A stretch of DNA of 64,000 nt from Comamonadaceae bacterium UBA2121 (GTDB lineage Bacteria; Pseudomonadota; Gammaproteobacteria; Burkholderiales; Burkholderiaceae_C): the NCBI GenBank assembly GCA_002331385.1, contig DCYB01000013.1, positions 124,001 through 188,000 of the forward strand. Direction: 5' to 3'. The notes beneath the pieces were generated by a model. It saw only the letters and a program-made list of their open reading frames with translations, did no database searches and was not told where the DNA came from. The translations under genes were made by a program, and so were the position numbers. Positions 24,965-33,831 of this stretch are shown here, piece after piece. Position 1 is the stretch's first letter, and each line of letters starts with the position of its first letter.

Positions 24965-25906
24965 TCAGAGTTCGTAATCGTTCACCTGTCCGACCATGGC
25001 GCGCATGACCAGCTCACGGCTCAGGCGGTCGCTGAGCAGTTCGGCGAACTTGTAGATGAAATTGCGCAGATAAGCGCCACGCTTGAACGCTACGCGGGCG
25101 ACGTTCTGGCCGAACAGGTGACCCATCGGGCGCACCACCAGATCGCCATTCGGATCGTCGCGCATGGCCATTTCCGCAACGATGCCAATGCCCATGCCAA
25201 GGCGCACGTAGGTCTTGATCACGTCCGAGTCAATGGCCTCCAGCACAATGCGCGGCTGCAGTTTGCGTGTCTGGAATGCGGCGTCGATCTTGCCGCGCCC
25301 TGTGAACGAGGGGTGATAGGTCACGAGTGGCTCGTGCGCGATGTCTTCGAGCCCGATGCGTTCACGCTGTGCCAGCGGATGGTTGTTGGGCATGACCAGC
25401 ACGTGTTGCCATTCGTAGCAAGGCAGGGTGACCAGATCGGGATAGTCGGCCAGCGATTCGGTGGCCATGCCGATTTCGGCGACCTCGTCGATCACCATGC
25501 GCGCGACTTCGTGCGGAGTGGCCTGGTGCAGGCTGATGTTGACCTTGGGATAGGACTCGCGCAGTTTCGCCACGGGAACCGGCAGGACGTAGCGCGCCTG
25601 CGTGTGGGTGGTGGCAATGGAGAGGGTGCCGCTGTCTTGTGCGCTGTACTGCTCGCCGATCCGCTTGAGGTTGGTGACCTCGCGCATGATGAGCTCGATG
25701 CTCTTGAGCACGTGCTGACCCGGCTCCGTCACGCGCTTGAGGCGCTTGCCGTGGCGCGCGAAGATGTCCACGCCCAATTCGTCTTCCAGTTCGATGATGG
25801 CCTTGGATACACCCGGTTGGGAGGTGTGCAGTGCCTTGGCGGCCTCGGTCAGGTTCAGGTTGCGGCGCGCGGCTTCCTGTACGAAGCGCAATTGGTGGAG
25901 GTTCAT
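24965..25906 (-). CDS. CysB/Cbl-type LysR transcriptional regulator
   Basis: The 313-residue protein has the LysR helix-turn-helix MNLHQLRFVQEAARRNLNLT and TSQPGVSKAIIELEDELGVD, followed by the CysB-type effector domain (TTHTQARYVLPVPVAKLRES, then ATPHEVARMVIDEVAEIGMA). CysB and Cbl activate sulfate assimilation and sulfonate use, responding to O-acetylserine or adenosine phosphosulfate. The neighbours fit sulfur metabolism: a methionine aminotransferase downstream and a CbiX-like protein upstream. The length is slightly shorter than E. coli CysB (324). Confidence 0.9.
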   Translation of the reverse strand: MNLHQLRFVQEAARRNLNLTEAAKALHTSQPGVSKAIIELEDELGVDIFARHGKRLKRVTEPGQHVLKSIELIMREVTNLKRIGEQYSAQDSGTLSIATTHTQARYVLPVPVAKLRESYPKVNISLHQATPHEVARMVIDEVAEIGMATESLADYPDLVTLPCYEWQHVLVMPNNHPLAQRERIGLEDIAHEPLVTYHPSFTGRGKIDAAFQTRKLQPRIVLEAIDSDVIKTYVRLGMGIGIVAEMAMRDDPNGDLVVRPMGHLFGQNVARVAFKRGAYLRNFIYKFAELLSDRLSRELVMRAMVGQVNDYEL

Positions 25907-25949
25907 AACTGAATTCAGCTAAAGGTTGCCTCCATTATGCGACATACTT

Positions 25950-26345
25950 CTAAGCTTGTGCGGGCGGCATGGATTCCGTAATGAGGTCTGCCATGAATGC
26001 CGTGAGCCTGGTGTTCTCGCCAATCGGGGTATGCAGCGTGACGTCCAGCTGCGGAAACTGATCCCGCAGCGCGTCGATCATGCGCGGCAAATCCTCACGC
26101 ACATGGCGCCCCGCGCCAAGAAACAGCGGATGGATGCTGACACGTTGCACGCCCGCCGCGTTCCATTGATCGAGCACCTGCGGGAGCGCTGGCTCGCACA
26201 ACTCCAGATAGGCGCAGGTCACCATCCAGTGCGGATGGCGCTGCGCGAGGATGTCGGCGACGGCCTCGATCGGCGCGCGCCATTGGGGGTCACGCGAGCC
26301 GTGTGCGAGCACGATGATGCCGGTACTTGGGTGCGAACTGGTCAT
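25950..26345 (-). CDS. CbiX/SirB-like chelatase domain protein
   Basis: The 131-residue protein is a single CbiX domain: GIIVLAHGSRDPQWRAPIEA carries the metal-binding histidine, VTCAYLELCEPALPQVLDQW and VQRVSIHPLFLGAGRHVRED with the second histidine follow. Short CbiX/SirB proteins insert Fe2+ or Co2+ into sirohydrochlorin. Siroheme is the cofactor of sulfite reductase, which fits the adjacent CysB-type regulator, but no other siroheme gene is here. It lies between the regulator (43 bases) and lptG (18 bases), all on the - strand. Confidence 0.85.
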   Translation of the reverse strand: MTSSHPSTGIIVLAHGSRDPQWRAPIEAVADILAQRHPHWMVTCAYLELCEPALPQVLDQWNAAGVQRVSIHPLFLGAGRHVREDLPRMIDALRDQFPQLDVTLHTPIGENTRLTAFMADLITESMPPAQA

Positions 26346-26363
26346 GGGGTAGGGCGCTCCACG

Positions 26364-27461
26364 CTAACGCCTCAATACCAGCCAGCCAAACGCGGCCAGA
26401 CTGAGCAGTGAGTAAATGATGCCCGGCGCCGCCGCCGACAGCATGGGCGACCAGTTTTGCAGATTGCCAGCAAAGCCGAAGACGTTGTTCAGCAGAAAGA
26501 AGCTGATGCCCGCCATCACACCGCCAAACACATAGCCCGCGATGCCGCCCGAGCGGAAGTGCAGGTAGGCAAACGGAAGCGACAGCACCACCATCACCAG
26601 ACAACTGAGCGGATAGAACACCTTGCGCCAGAACTCCAGCTCATAGCGTTGCGCGCTCTGTCCGTTGGCCTCCAGATGGCGGATGTACTGGAACAGTTCC
26701 AGCGTGGACATCTTGTCGGGCTTGAGCACGGCTGCCGCCACCATGCTGGAAGTGATGCGCGTTTTCCAGTCGTACTCCGGATCGACCGTGCGCTCTACGC
26801 GCATCTCTCCGTTGGCCTCGCGGTGGAACACCGAGCGCTTGACGTTGGAGAGGCTCCACATTTCGTTATCGGGGTGAAAGACGCCTTTTTCGGCCTGCGT
26901 GGTCGCGGCCGCGTAGCCATTCTTATCGAACTCGAAGATGCGCACGTTGCGCATTTGCCCATCGGTGGAGATGGCGCGCACGTTCACCGCAAAGCTGTGG
27001 TCGCCCTGGCGCTCCTTCAGCCAAGCGCCGGTCACGCCCGTGGAGATCTGGCCCAATCGACGCGCCTTGACCAATTGCGCGGCTTTCTCGCTTACCGGTG
27101 CGATGTAGTCGCCAATGACGAAGGTGAGCACCACGAATGCGCCGCCCAGAATCAGCAAGGTGCTCAGCGCACGCCAAGGCCCGAGTCCGCTGGTGCGCAT
27201 GATGGTGAATTCGGACGTCTGTGCGAGCCGCGCCATGACGAAGATGGTGCCGATCAGCACCGTGATGGGCAGCAACTCGTAGAGGTGCTGCGGCAGGCTC
27301 AGCGCCACATACAACAAGGCGTGCATCAGCTCGTAGCCCTTGCCTACCGAGCGCAACTCGTCCACCAGGTCAAAGAAGAAGAACAGCGCGAGAAAGGCCA
27401 TGGTGACAAAACCCACGCCGGTCGCCACTTCGCGATAGATGAATCTGCGGATGGTCTTCAT
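26364..27461 (-). CDS. lptG: LPS export ABC transporter permease LptG
   Basis: LptG and LptF form the inner-membrane permease pair that extracts lipopolysaccharide and passes it to the LptC-A bridge. The 365-residue protein has six membrane segments in the usual 3+3 arrangement around a periplasmic beta-jellyroll domain (about residues 130-270). MKTIRRFIYREVATGVGF at the start and FWRKVFYPLSCLVMVVLSLPFAY in the second half are characteristic. The ATG at 27461 has CAGGAG upstream and overlaps the lptF stop by three bases (ATGA), so the genes are coupled. Confidence 0.95.
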   Translation of the reverse strand: MKTIRRFIYREVATGVGFVTMAFLALFFFFDLVDELRSVGKGYELMHALLYVALSLPQHLYELLPITVLIGTIFVMARLAQTSEFTIMRTSGLGPWRALSTLLILGGAFVVLTFVIGDYIAPVSEKAAQLVKARRLGQISTGVTGAWLKERQGDHSFAVNVRAISTDGQMRNVRIFEFDKNGYAAATTQAEKGVFHPDNEMWSLSNVKRSVFHREANGEMRVERTVDPEYDWKTRITSSMVAAAVLKPDKMSTLELFQYIRHLEANGQSAQRYELEFWRKVFYPLSCLVMVVLSLPFAYLHFRSGGIAGYVFGGVMAGISFFLLNNVFGFAGNLQNWSPMLSAAAPGIIYSLLSLAAFGWLVLRR

Positions 27462-28564
27462 GCGGCGCTCCTGCGCGGTGCGCCACCTGCAAGCAATGTG
27501 CGCAACGACCATTGGTTGTGCCGCGCAACGAGCAGCAGCAGGGCGAACAGCAAGGTCCCGCCATGCAGCAGGATCATGAACGGGCCCATGCCCATGCGCC
27601 CTGCGGCCACCCAGCTTTGGCCGACGGTCATCAGGTTGTAGTACACGACAAAGGCGAACAGCGCGAATGCGAGACTGCTGCTGCGACCGGCACGCGGGTT
27701 CACCACCGCCACAGCCAATCCGAGTACGACGAAATTGAGCGCTGCAAACGCCAGGCCCACGCGCCAGCCCAATTCCCCGCGGAAGGAGGCGTCGTCCGAC
27801 TGCATCAAGTCCAGCGTATTGCGGGTTTTCAGCGCCACTTCGTCCATGCCGGCGATCTTGGAGCCTCCGACGCGGGTGCCGTATTCGCGGAATTCACTCA
27901 CACGCAGTCCGGGCTTGTCGAGGGGCATTTCCAGTCGCTGGCCGTTGAACAGCACCGCCATGCGCTCGCCGTGACGCACTTCGAGTTTGGCGCTTTCGGC
28001 GGACGTCACTGTTTCCCGGCTGGGCTCGTTGGTGGCAACAAAGACGTTGCTGGCAGAGGTGGCGTCGGGCGAATCGCGGTCAATAAAGAACACGCGCGAG
28101 CCATTGGCGGACTCCTGGAATTGGCCCGGCGCGATGCGGTCCACATCGCTGCGCTGCTCGTATTGGGTGCGCAGTTCCTGAATCTGGGTGTTCGCCCATG
28201 GCCATACCACCAGTGAAAGTGCGGCAATCGCCAGCATCACGGGCCACGCAAAACGCAGCAGTGGCGGCAACAGGTTCATGAGGCCGCGACCGCTGGCGAA
28301 CCAGATCACCATTTCACTATCGCGGTACATGCGCGACAGCACGGCGACAATGGCGACAAAGAGGCACAGGCTCAGTATGGTGGGCAATTGACCAAGGACG
28401 GTATAGCCCATCACGAGCAGCACGTCGGACGGATCGACCCGTCCGCGCGACGCCTGACCAAGGGTGCGGATGAGCATCATGGTCATGACAATGGTGACCA
28501 GAACCACCAATGTCGCGCCAAAACTGCGTGCCAGCTCCTTACGGATAGATGAATCGAATAACAT
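27458..28564 (-). CDS. lptF: LPS export ABC transporter permease LptF
   Basis: This 368-residue protein is the partner of LptG. It starts MLFDSSIRKELARSFGATLV, has the early membrane segments VVLVTIVMTMMLIRTL and LPTILSLCLFVAIVAVLSRM, a periplasmic domain (about residues 120-270) and three C-terminal segments. SEMVIWFASGRG is the cytoplasmic coupling loop typical of the LptF/G family. An open frame continues far upstream on this strand through the antisense of pepA, but nothing there resembles a protein family. The start is 24 bases from the pepA start, in the divergent arrangement common to beta- and gammaproteobacteria. Confidence 0.95.
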   Translation of the reverse strand: MLFDSSIRKELARSFGATLVVLVTIVMTMMLIRTLGQASRGRVDPSDVLLVMGYTVLGQLPTILSLCLFVAIVAVLSRMYRDSEMVIWFASGRGLMNLLPPLLRFAWPVMLAIAALSLVVWPWANTQIQELRTQYEQRSDVDRIAPGQFQESANGSRVFFIDRDSPDATSASNVFVATNEPSRETVTSAESAKLEVRHGERMAVLFNGQRLEMPLDKPGLRVSEFREYGTRVGGSKIAGMDEVALKTRNTLDLMQSDDASFRGELGWRVGLAFAALNFVVLGLAVAVVNPRAGRSSSLAFALFAFVVYYNLMTVGQSWVAAGRMGMGPFMILLHGGTLLFALLLLVARHNQWSLRTLLAGGAPRRSAA

Positions 28565-28588
28565 TGTGTGGGAAGGAAAACGCCGATT

Positions 28589-30157
28589 ATGAACTTCGAA
28601 CTGACCAAACTCTCGCTGACGCAGGCCGCAAGCCAGAAATGTGACCTGCTGGTTGTGCTTGTTCCCGAAGGGATCAAACCAGGCAAGGATGCCGTTTCCG
28701 CCGTGATGGCCCAAGCCCTCAAGTCTGGCGATCTGGAATACAAGGCGGGCAAGAACCTGCAAATCTATGCTTCGCCGCTCATCGCAGCGCGTCGCACGAT
28801 TCTCGTCGGATGTGGTGATGGTAACGCGCGCAGCGTGCGTCAGGCGTGTGCCGCATTGGCCGCCGCGCTGAAAGGCCCCAGCATCAAAAAGGCTGTGCTG
28901 GTATTTGCCGGCAAGGCCACGGGGGAAGCCGTGGCGGCTGCCGTGCAATGCGTTGCCGAAGCCGCCTATGTGTACCGCACGACCAAGACCAAGGGTGAAG
29001 CGCCCGCACTGGCGCGTGTGGTCATCGGCGTGGAAGATGCTGCCGCCGTCAAGGCCGCTTTCACCACGGCAACGGCCATTGCAGAGGGCGTTGCGTTTGC
29101 GCGTGAATGGGCGAATCGTCCGGCCAACCACGCCACTCCCACTTTGTTGGCGCAGGCCGCCAAGGGGCTTGCCAAAGGCGGAATCACCTGCAAGGTGCAT
29201 GGCCCCGCGGAAGTGGAGCGCCTGGGCATGGGCGCCTTCATGGCGGTGGCGCAGGGCTCCGAACAGCCGCTGCGCCTGATCGAGTTGCGCTACAACGGCG
29301 CAGCGAAGTCGGAAGCGCCGGTGGTTCTGGTGGGCAAGGGCATTACCTTTGACACGGGCGGCATTTCGCTCAAGCCTGCTGCCGAAATGGACGAAATGAA
29401 GTTCGACATGGGCGGCGCGGCCAGCGTGCTGGGCGTGTTCAATGCGCTGGTGCACCTGAAGCCTGCGGTGAACGTGGTCGGCCTGATTCCTGCCTGCGAA
29501 AACATGCCCGATGGCAAGGCCATCAAACCGGGCGATGTGGTCACCAGTATGAACGGACAGACCATCGAGATCCTCAATACCGACGCGGAAGGCCGCCTCG
29601 TGTTGTGCGATGCCCTGACCTACGCAGCGCGTTTCAAGCCGCGCGCCATGGTGGACATTGCCACGCTGACGGGCGCGTGCGTGATCGCTCTGGGCAATCA
29701 ACGCAGTGGTTTGTTCTCGTCCAATGAGCAACTGGCGGCCCGTCTGCAAAGCGCGGGCGATGCAGCGCAGGACCTGTGCTGGCGCATGCCGCTGGATGAT
29801 GAATATGGCGAAGGACTGCGCAGCAATTTTGCCGACGTCGCCAACGTGGCAGGTCGTGCGGGTGGTGCCATCACCGCAGCCAAATTCCTGCAGCGTTTCA
29901 CGGGCGATATTCCGTGGGCGCACCTCGATATCGCAGGCACCGCATGGAAGAGCGGTGCAGCGAAGGGCGCAACCGGGCGTCCGGTGGGCTTGTTGATCCA
30001 CTATCTGCTTGGTGAAGTGGGCGTGGCCGCACCCACGCGCAAATCAACCCGCGTGGCAAAGAAGGTGACCGGCGCGGCCACAACTGCAGCCAAGTCGGCC
30101 CCGAAGGTGGCGAAGACGGCGGAACGTGCTCCGCGTGTTGCACGCAAAATGGTCTGA
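28589..30157 (+). CDS. pepA: Leucyl aminopeptidase (M17) with Ala/Lys-rich C-terminal tail
   Basis: PepA removes N-terminal residues with two metal ions and in E. coli also binds DNA at cer sites and carAB. The catalytic half contains VGKGITFDTGGISLKPAAEM and the M17 signature NTDAEGRLVL. The start at 28589 follows GGAAGGAAAA. The protein has 522 residues, about 20 more than E. coli PepA, because of an Ala/Lys/Thr/Arg-rich end after about residue 480 (KSTRVAKKVTGAATTAAKSA, then PKVAKTAERAPRVARKMV). Such a basic tail could increase nucleic acid binding; that is inference. holC follows 31 bases later. Confidence 0.95.
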   Translation: MNFELTKLSLTQAASQKCDLLVVLVPEGIKPGKDAVSAVMAQALKSGDLEYKAGKNLQIYASPLIAARRTILVGCGDGNARSVRQACAALAAALKGPSIKKAVLVFAGKATGEAVAAAVQCVAEAAYVYRTTKTKGEAPALARVVIGVEDAAAVKAAFTTATAIAEGVAFAREWANRPANHATPTLLAQAAKGLAKGGITCKVHGPAEVERLGMGAFMAVAQGSEQPLRLIELRYNGAAKSEAPVVLVGKGITFDTGGISLKPAAEMDEMKFDMGGAASVLGVFNALVHLKPAVNVVGLIPACENMPDGKAIKPGDVVTSMNGQTIEILNTDAEGRLVLCDALTYAARFKPRAMVDIATLTGACVIALGNQRSGLFSSNEQLAARLQSAGDAAQDLCWRMPLDDEYGEGLRSNFADVANVAGRAGGAITAAKFLQRFTGDIPWAHLDIAGTAWKSGAAKGATGRPVGLLIHYLLGEVGVAAPTRKSTRVAKKVTGAATTAAKSAPKVAKTAERAPRVARKMV

Positions 30158-30188
30158 AGGGCATGCGCTTACAGGACGGATTGGTGTC

Positions 30189-30626
30189 ATGACAGAAGTC
30201 TCCTTTCATTTCAACGCCCCCGACAAGCTGGCCTATGCCTGCCGCTTTGCGCGCAAGGCCATGCGCCACGGCATGCGACTGGTGGTGACGGGGCGTGCCT
30301 CCGACCTGCAGGCGCTCGACCGCATGATGTGGAACATCGGCCCCACCGACTTCGTGGCCCACGCAGTGGCGCAGGGCGACCCGGACGTGGTGCACGCATC
30401 GCCCGTGCTGCTGGCGGCAGACCCGATGCAGGTGGCTCCGCGTGACATGTTGCTGAACCTGGGGGAGCACATTCCCTCCGGCTTCGAGCAATTCCAGCGC
30501 GTGGTGGAAGTGGTGAGCGCTACGGACGAAGAGGATCGTCAGGGAGCGCGCCATCGCTGGCGCCAATACAAGGCACAGGGCTATGAGATCGTGCGCCACG
30601 ATCTGGTTTTGAAAGACAATGCCTGA
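30189..30626 (+). CDS. holC: DNA polymerase III subunit chi
   Basis: HolC links the clamp-loader complex (through psi) to SSB at the replication fork. The 145-residue protein starts MTEVSFHFNAPDKLAYACRF and shows the family pattern of a Rossmann-like fold: ARKAMRHGMRLVVTGRASDL, LDRMMWNIGPTDFVAH and LLNLGEHIPSGFEQFQRVVE. It lies directly after pepA, the same order as in E. coli and other proteobacteria. The next gene starts at its stop codon. Confidence 0.93.
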   Translation: MTEVSFHFNAPDKLAYACRFARKAMRHGMRLVVTGRASDLQALDRMMWNIGPTDFVAHAVAQGDPDVVHASPVLLAADPMQVAPRDMLLNLGEHIPSGFEQFQRVVEVVSATDEEDRQGARHRWRQYKAQGYEIVRHDLVLKDNA

Positions 30627-30627
30627 C

Positions 30628-31230
30628 ATGGCTGACGCACCTGCAACACCGCCCAAATTCGTCCCCACGCTCACAGACGAGGTAATGCTGCCCGATGCGC
30701 AAGAGGATGTGCAGGAGGATCATGTGCACGCCGAGCCAGCAGAGCAGGGCGCGGCGCTGACGCAAGGCTATGAGTTGCCGAGCGCCGTCGCCGATGACGA
30801 CGATGACCTTCCACTGGCAGAGCCCAGCGCGGGCATGGCCGCTTCGCCGCATGCGAGCGCGGTGTCCGTGCCACCCGATTCAGTGCCTTTGTTGGAAGAA
30901 GAGGCGGTGGTGCCGTATCTCTCTCCACCGCTGGAGAGCGTTCCGCCCATCGTTTCTGACGAGCCTCTGTCCGATGTAACACCGATGGCGTCGCCCAACG
31001 CAGCGCCAGCGACGGTGCTGCCCGATGGCTATGAAGAGTACGTGATCCATCGCGTGATGCAGCGTGTGGACGTGATGCTGGAAAAGCGCTTGCGCGAAGC
31101 CATCGCCACCGTCATTCAAGAGCAGACCCGCTCCATCGTTCCGCGTTTGCGCGAAGAGGTGGAGTCGGTCGTGCGCCAATCCGTGTATGAGGCGGTGGCG
31201 GACGAACTCGCCGGATCCAGTCCATCGTGA
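30628..31230 (+). CDS. Uncharacterised acidic protein with C-terminal helical region
   Basis: I do not recognise this 200-residue protein. The first two thirds are rich in Asp, Glu, Pro, Ser, Ala and Val with little predicted structure (for example AVADDDDDLPLAEP). The last 60 residues are an amphipathic, probably coiled-coil helix: EEYVIHRVMQRVDVMLEKRL, TVIQEQTRSIVPRLREEVES. It has no signal peptide or membrane segment. The ATG at 30628 follows the holC stop by one base; an ATG at 30619 inside holC is also in frame. Its position suggests co-expression with pepA and holC, perhaps a replication- or nucleoid-related helper, but that is only context. A weakly conserved protein after holC is known in other Burkholderiales. 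Confidence 0.65.
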   Translation: MADAPATPPKFVPTLTDEVMLPDAQEDVQEDHVHAEPAEQGAALTQGYELPSAVADDDDDLPLAEPSAGMAASPHASAVSVPPDSVPLLEEEAVVPYLSPPLESVPPIVSDEPLSDVTPMASPNAAPATVLPDGYEEYVIHRVMQRVDVMLEKRLREAIATVIQEQTRSIVPRLREEVESVVRQSVYEAVADELAGSSPS

Positions 31231-31608
31231 CGGAGCGTGTGAACGCTTAATTTCATTGAATCGGACAAACCGCGTACATATCACGATTGATATGCTGGTG
31301 AATGGCGCTTCAAAATTGCACTGATTGAGTCTTTGCTGCATTTCTCCGCCACCGGGAATTACCCGAATGTGGCGCCACGTGTACGCTATTCCATGCACCG
31401 GAAAAACGGGCGCGCAACACGCATGTAAGCGGGCGTCTCCCCAATGTTCATGCGGTTGTCACAGAGCTTGGCGTGATACTTGCTGAGCACGGCATGACGC
31501 GGTTCATGCTGAGAAATCCCTAGTGTTTCGCAAAAATAAGTGCGATATGTTTCTCCGCGTTGGGACACAACCCGATATCTCAGCGTAATTCAATTTTTGG
31601 AGATCCAT
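31231..31608. other. Intergenic region upstream of a periplasmic binding protein gene
   Basis: 378 bases without a gene. CATATCA (31277-31283) and TGATATG (31288-31294) form a perfect 7-base inverted repeat around CGAT, and TCGCA/TGCGA (31528-31545) a weaker one. GGAG at 31598-31601 is the ribosome binding site of the next gene. I could not fix a promoter. Confidence 0.5.
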
Positions 31609-32736
31609 ATGCAATTGAAGTTGAAACTGACCTTGGCTGCGGCAATTGCAGCAGTGGCCGGTGTGGCAGCCGCTCAAGAGGTGGTGAAGATCGGTCACGT
31701 GGGGCCAGTCTCCGGACCGCAGGGGCACTACGGCAAGGACAACGAAAACGGCGCCCGCATGGCCATCGATGACATGAACGCCAAGGGCGTGACCATCGGC
31801 GGCAAGAAGGTGAAGCTGGAGTTGATGGCCGAAGACGATGCCGCCGATCCAAAGCAGGGCACCGCAGCCGCACAGAAACTGTGCGATGCCAAAGTGGCCG
31901 GCGTGGTGGGTCACCTGAATTCGGGCGTCACCATTCCTGCTGCCAAGATCTACAACGATTGTGGCGTGCCGATGATTACGGGCGCAGCCACCAACCCCGC
32001 GCTGACCAAGCCCGGATACGACACCACGTATCGCATCATCGCCAACGACAATGCGCTGGGCGCGGCACTGGCGTCGTATGCCGCTGATACGCTGAAACTC
32101 AAGACCGTCGCAGTGATCGATGACCGCACCGCCTATGGTCAAGGTCTGGCCAGCGTGTTCAAGAAAGTGGCCCAGGAAAAGGGTATGAAGATCGTGGAAG
32201 AGCAATTCACCACGGACAAATCCACCGACTTCATGGCGATCCTGACGGCCATCAAGGCCAAGAATCCCGATGCCGTGTTCTACGGCGGCATGGATGCGCA
32301 AGCCGGCCCGATGCTGCGCCAGATGCAGCAGCTTGGCCTGAGCAAGCAGAAGTTCTTTGGTGGTGACGGTTTCTGTACCACCGAACTGGCCAAGCTCTCC
32401 GCCAACGCGCCTACCCTGGGTAACGTGGTATGCGCAGTGGGCGGTGCATCCATCGAGAAGATGCCTGGCGGCAAGGACTGGAAAGCGCGTTACGACGCCA
32501 AGTTCCCCGGCCAGTTCCAGGTCTACAGCCCGTACAAGTACGACGCCACAATGCTGCTCGTGGACGCCATGCAGCGCGCGGGCTCGACCGATCCGAAGAA
32601 ATACATTCCTGAGCTCAAGAAGTCCAACTATCAGGGTGTGACCGCGAGGATCCAGTTCGAGGCCAATGGCGAGATGAAGAACCCCGCCGTCACGCTGTTC
32701 GCTTACAAGAACGGCGAAAAGCGGGCGCTGAACTGA
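31609..32736 (+). CDS. Branched-chain amino acid ABC transporter substrate-binding protein (solitary)
   Basis: The 375-residue product has a signal peptide (MQLKLKLTLAAAIAAVAGVA then AAQ before E) and the LivJ/LivK periplasmic fold: VVKIGHVGPVSGPQGHYGKD, GRHMAxxD-like GARMAIDDMNAKG, AGVVGHLNSGVTIPAAKIYN and FYGGMDAQAGPMLRQMQQLG. Family members bind Leu, Ile, Val or other amino acids or small acids. The start at 31609 has GGAG eight bases upstream. No permease or ATPase gene is adjacent; the liv genes at 40,583-45,560 could supply them or it may serve another system. An intrinsic terminator follows. Confidence 0.9.
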   Translation: MQLKLKLTLAAAIAAVAGVAAAQEVVKIGHVGPVSGPQGHYGKDNENGARMAIDDMNAKGVTIGGKKVKLELMAEDDAADPKQGTAAAQKLCDAKVAGVVGHLNSGVTIPAAKIYNDCGVPMITGAATNPALTKPGYDTTYRIIANDNALGAALASYAADTLKLKTVAVIDDRTAYGQGLASVFKKVAQEKGMKIVEEQFTTDKSTDFMAILTAIKAKNPDAVFYGGMDAQAGPMLRQMQQLGLSKQKFFGGDGFCTTELAKLSANAPTLGNVVCAVGGASIEKMPGGKDWKARYDAKFPGQFQVYSPYKYDATMLLVDAMQRAGSTDPKKYIPELKKSNYQGVTARIQFEANGEMKNPAVTLFAYKNGEKRALN

Positions 32737-32759
32737 TCCAGTCCCGGTGCGTTCAATGC

Positions 32760-32790
32760 AAAAGGCCTTCCAGATGGAAGGCCTTTTTTT
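32760..32790 (+). terminator. Intrinsic terminator after the solitary binding protein gene
   Basis: GGCCTTCC (32764-32771) pairs with GGAAGGCC (32776-32783) around AGAT, followed by seven T. The A run in front means it could also serve the convergent dehydrogenase gene on the - strand. Confidence 0.93.
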
Positions 32791-32814
32791 ATGGTTGTCG
32801 CATCAGAGCCGGAG

Positions 32815-33831
32815 TCAGCGCCTGACCTGCAGCGCCCCCGGATTGACGATGTTGGTGGGCGTGCCCTTCATGAAGTTGACGACGTTGTCGAACGCCGCGC
32901 CAAAGTACAGCTCGTAGCTGTCTTGCTCCACATAGCCGATGTGTGGTGTGCAGACGCAATTCTCAAGCCGCAACAAGGCGTGGCCTTGCAGGATGGGTTC
33001 GCTCTCGAACACGTCGACCGCCGCCATGCCGGGGCGGCCACGGTTCAGCGCGGCGATGAGTGCGTCCTGCTCGATGAGCTCGGCACGCGAGGTATTGACG
33101 ATCAGCGAAGTGGGCTTCATCTGGCTTAAATCTTCCAGCGTGATCATGCCGCGCGTTTCTTCCGTCAGGCGCAAATGCAGCGAGATGATGTCGCATTGCG
33201 CGAAAAATTCCGCGCGTGTGCTCGCCACCTGGAAGCCATCACTCAGCGCCTGGGCCCGCGATGCTTCGCGCCCCCAGATGCGCACGTTCATGCCAAAGGC
33301 CTTGGCATAGCTCGCCACGATGCGCCCGATTTTTCCGTAGCCCCAGATGCCTATTGTTTTGCCTCGCAAGATCATGCCGAGCCCGAAATTGGGTGGCATC
33401 GACGCTGCGCGTAAGCCGGATTGCTGCCACGCACCATGCTTGAGATTGGCGATGTATTGCGGCAAGCGCCGCATCGCCGCCATGATGAGGGCCCAGGTCA
33501 GTTCGGCGGGAGCGACGGGGGAGCCGACGCCTTCGGCAATCGCGATGCCGCGTTCGGTACATGCCGCCACATCGATGTGCGAGCCCACGCGGCCTGTTTG
33601 TGCGATGAGCTTGAGGCGGGGCAGCTTTTCCACCAGTTGTTTGGTGATGTGCGTGCGCTCGCGTATGAGGACGATGATGTCGGCATCCTTGAGCCGTACG
33701 GACAATTGCCCGAGCCCTTTGACCGTGTTGGTGTAGACCTTGGCGGAAAAACGGTCGAGCCGCTCAGCGCAATGGAGCTTGCGTACCGCGTCCTGATAGT
33801 CGTCCAGTATGACAATGTTCATGTTGCTCAC
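32815..33831 (-). CDS. D-2-hydroxyacid dehydrogenase family protein
   Basis: A 338-residue NAD(P)-dependent dehydrogenase of the D-isomer-specific 2-hydroxyacid family. The Rossmann motif is GIWGYGKIGRIVASYAKAFG; the catalytic Arg lies in LIVNTSRAELIEQDAL, the Glu in AAVDVFESEP and the His in CVCTPHIGYVEQD. Substrate unknown; relatives act on phosphoglycerate, glyoxylate or other 2-oxoacids. The first possible start is GTG at 33831 and the ATG at 33822 (MNIVILDDYQ) is equally likely. It stands alone, convergent with the binding protein gene. Confidence 0.87.
   Translation of the reverse strand: MSNMNIVILDDYQDAVRKLHCAERLDRFSAKVYTNTVKGLGQLSVRLKDADIIVLIRERTHITKQLVEKLPRLKLIAQTGRVGSHIDVAACTERGIAIAEGVGSPVAPAELTWALIMAAMRRLPQYIANLKHGAWQQSGLRAASMPPNFGLGMILRGKTIGIWGYGKIGRIVASYAKAFGMNVRIWGREASRAQALSDGFQVASTRAEFFAQCDIISLHLRLTEETRGMITLEDLSQMKPTSLIVNTSRAELIEQDALIAALNRGRPGMAAVDVFESEPILQGHALLRLENCVCTPHIGYVEQDSYELYFGAAFDNVVNFMKGTPTNIVNPGALQVRR

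Noticed and set aside
28565..30001. Upstream extension of the lptF frame through the antisense of pepA
   Set aside because: The first 479 codons show no protein family; lptF starts normally at 28564 and pepA is certain on the other strand.
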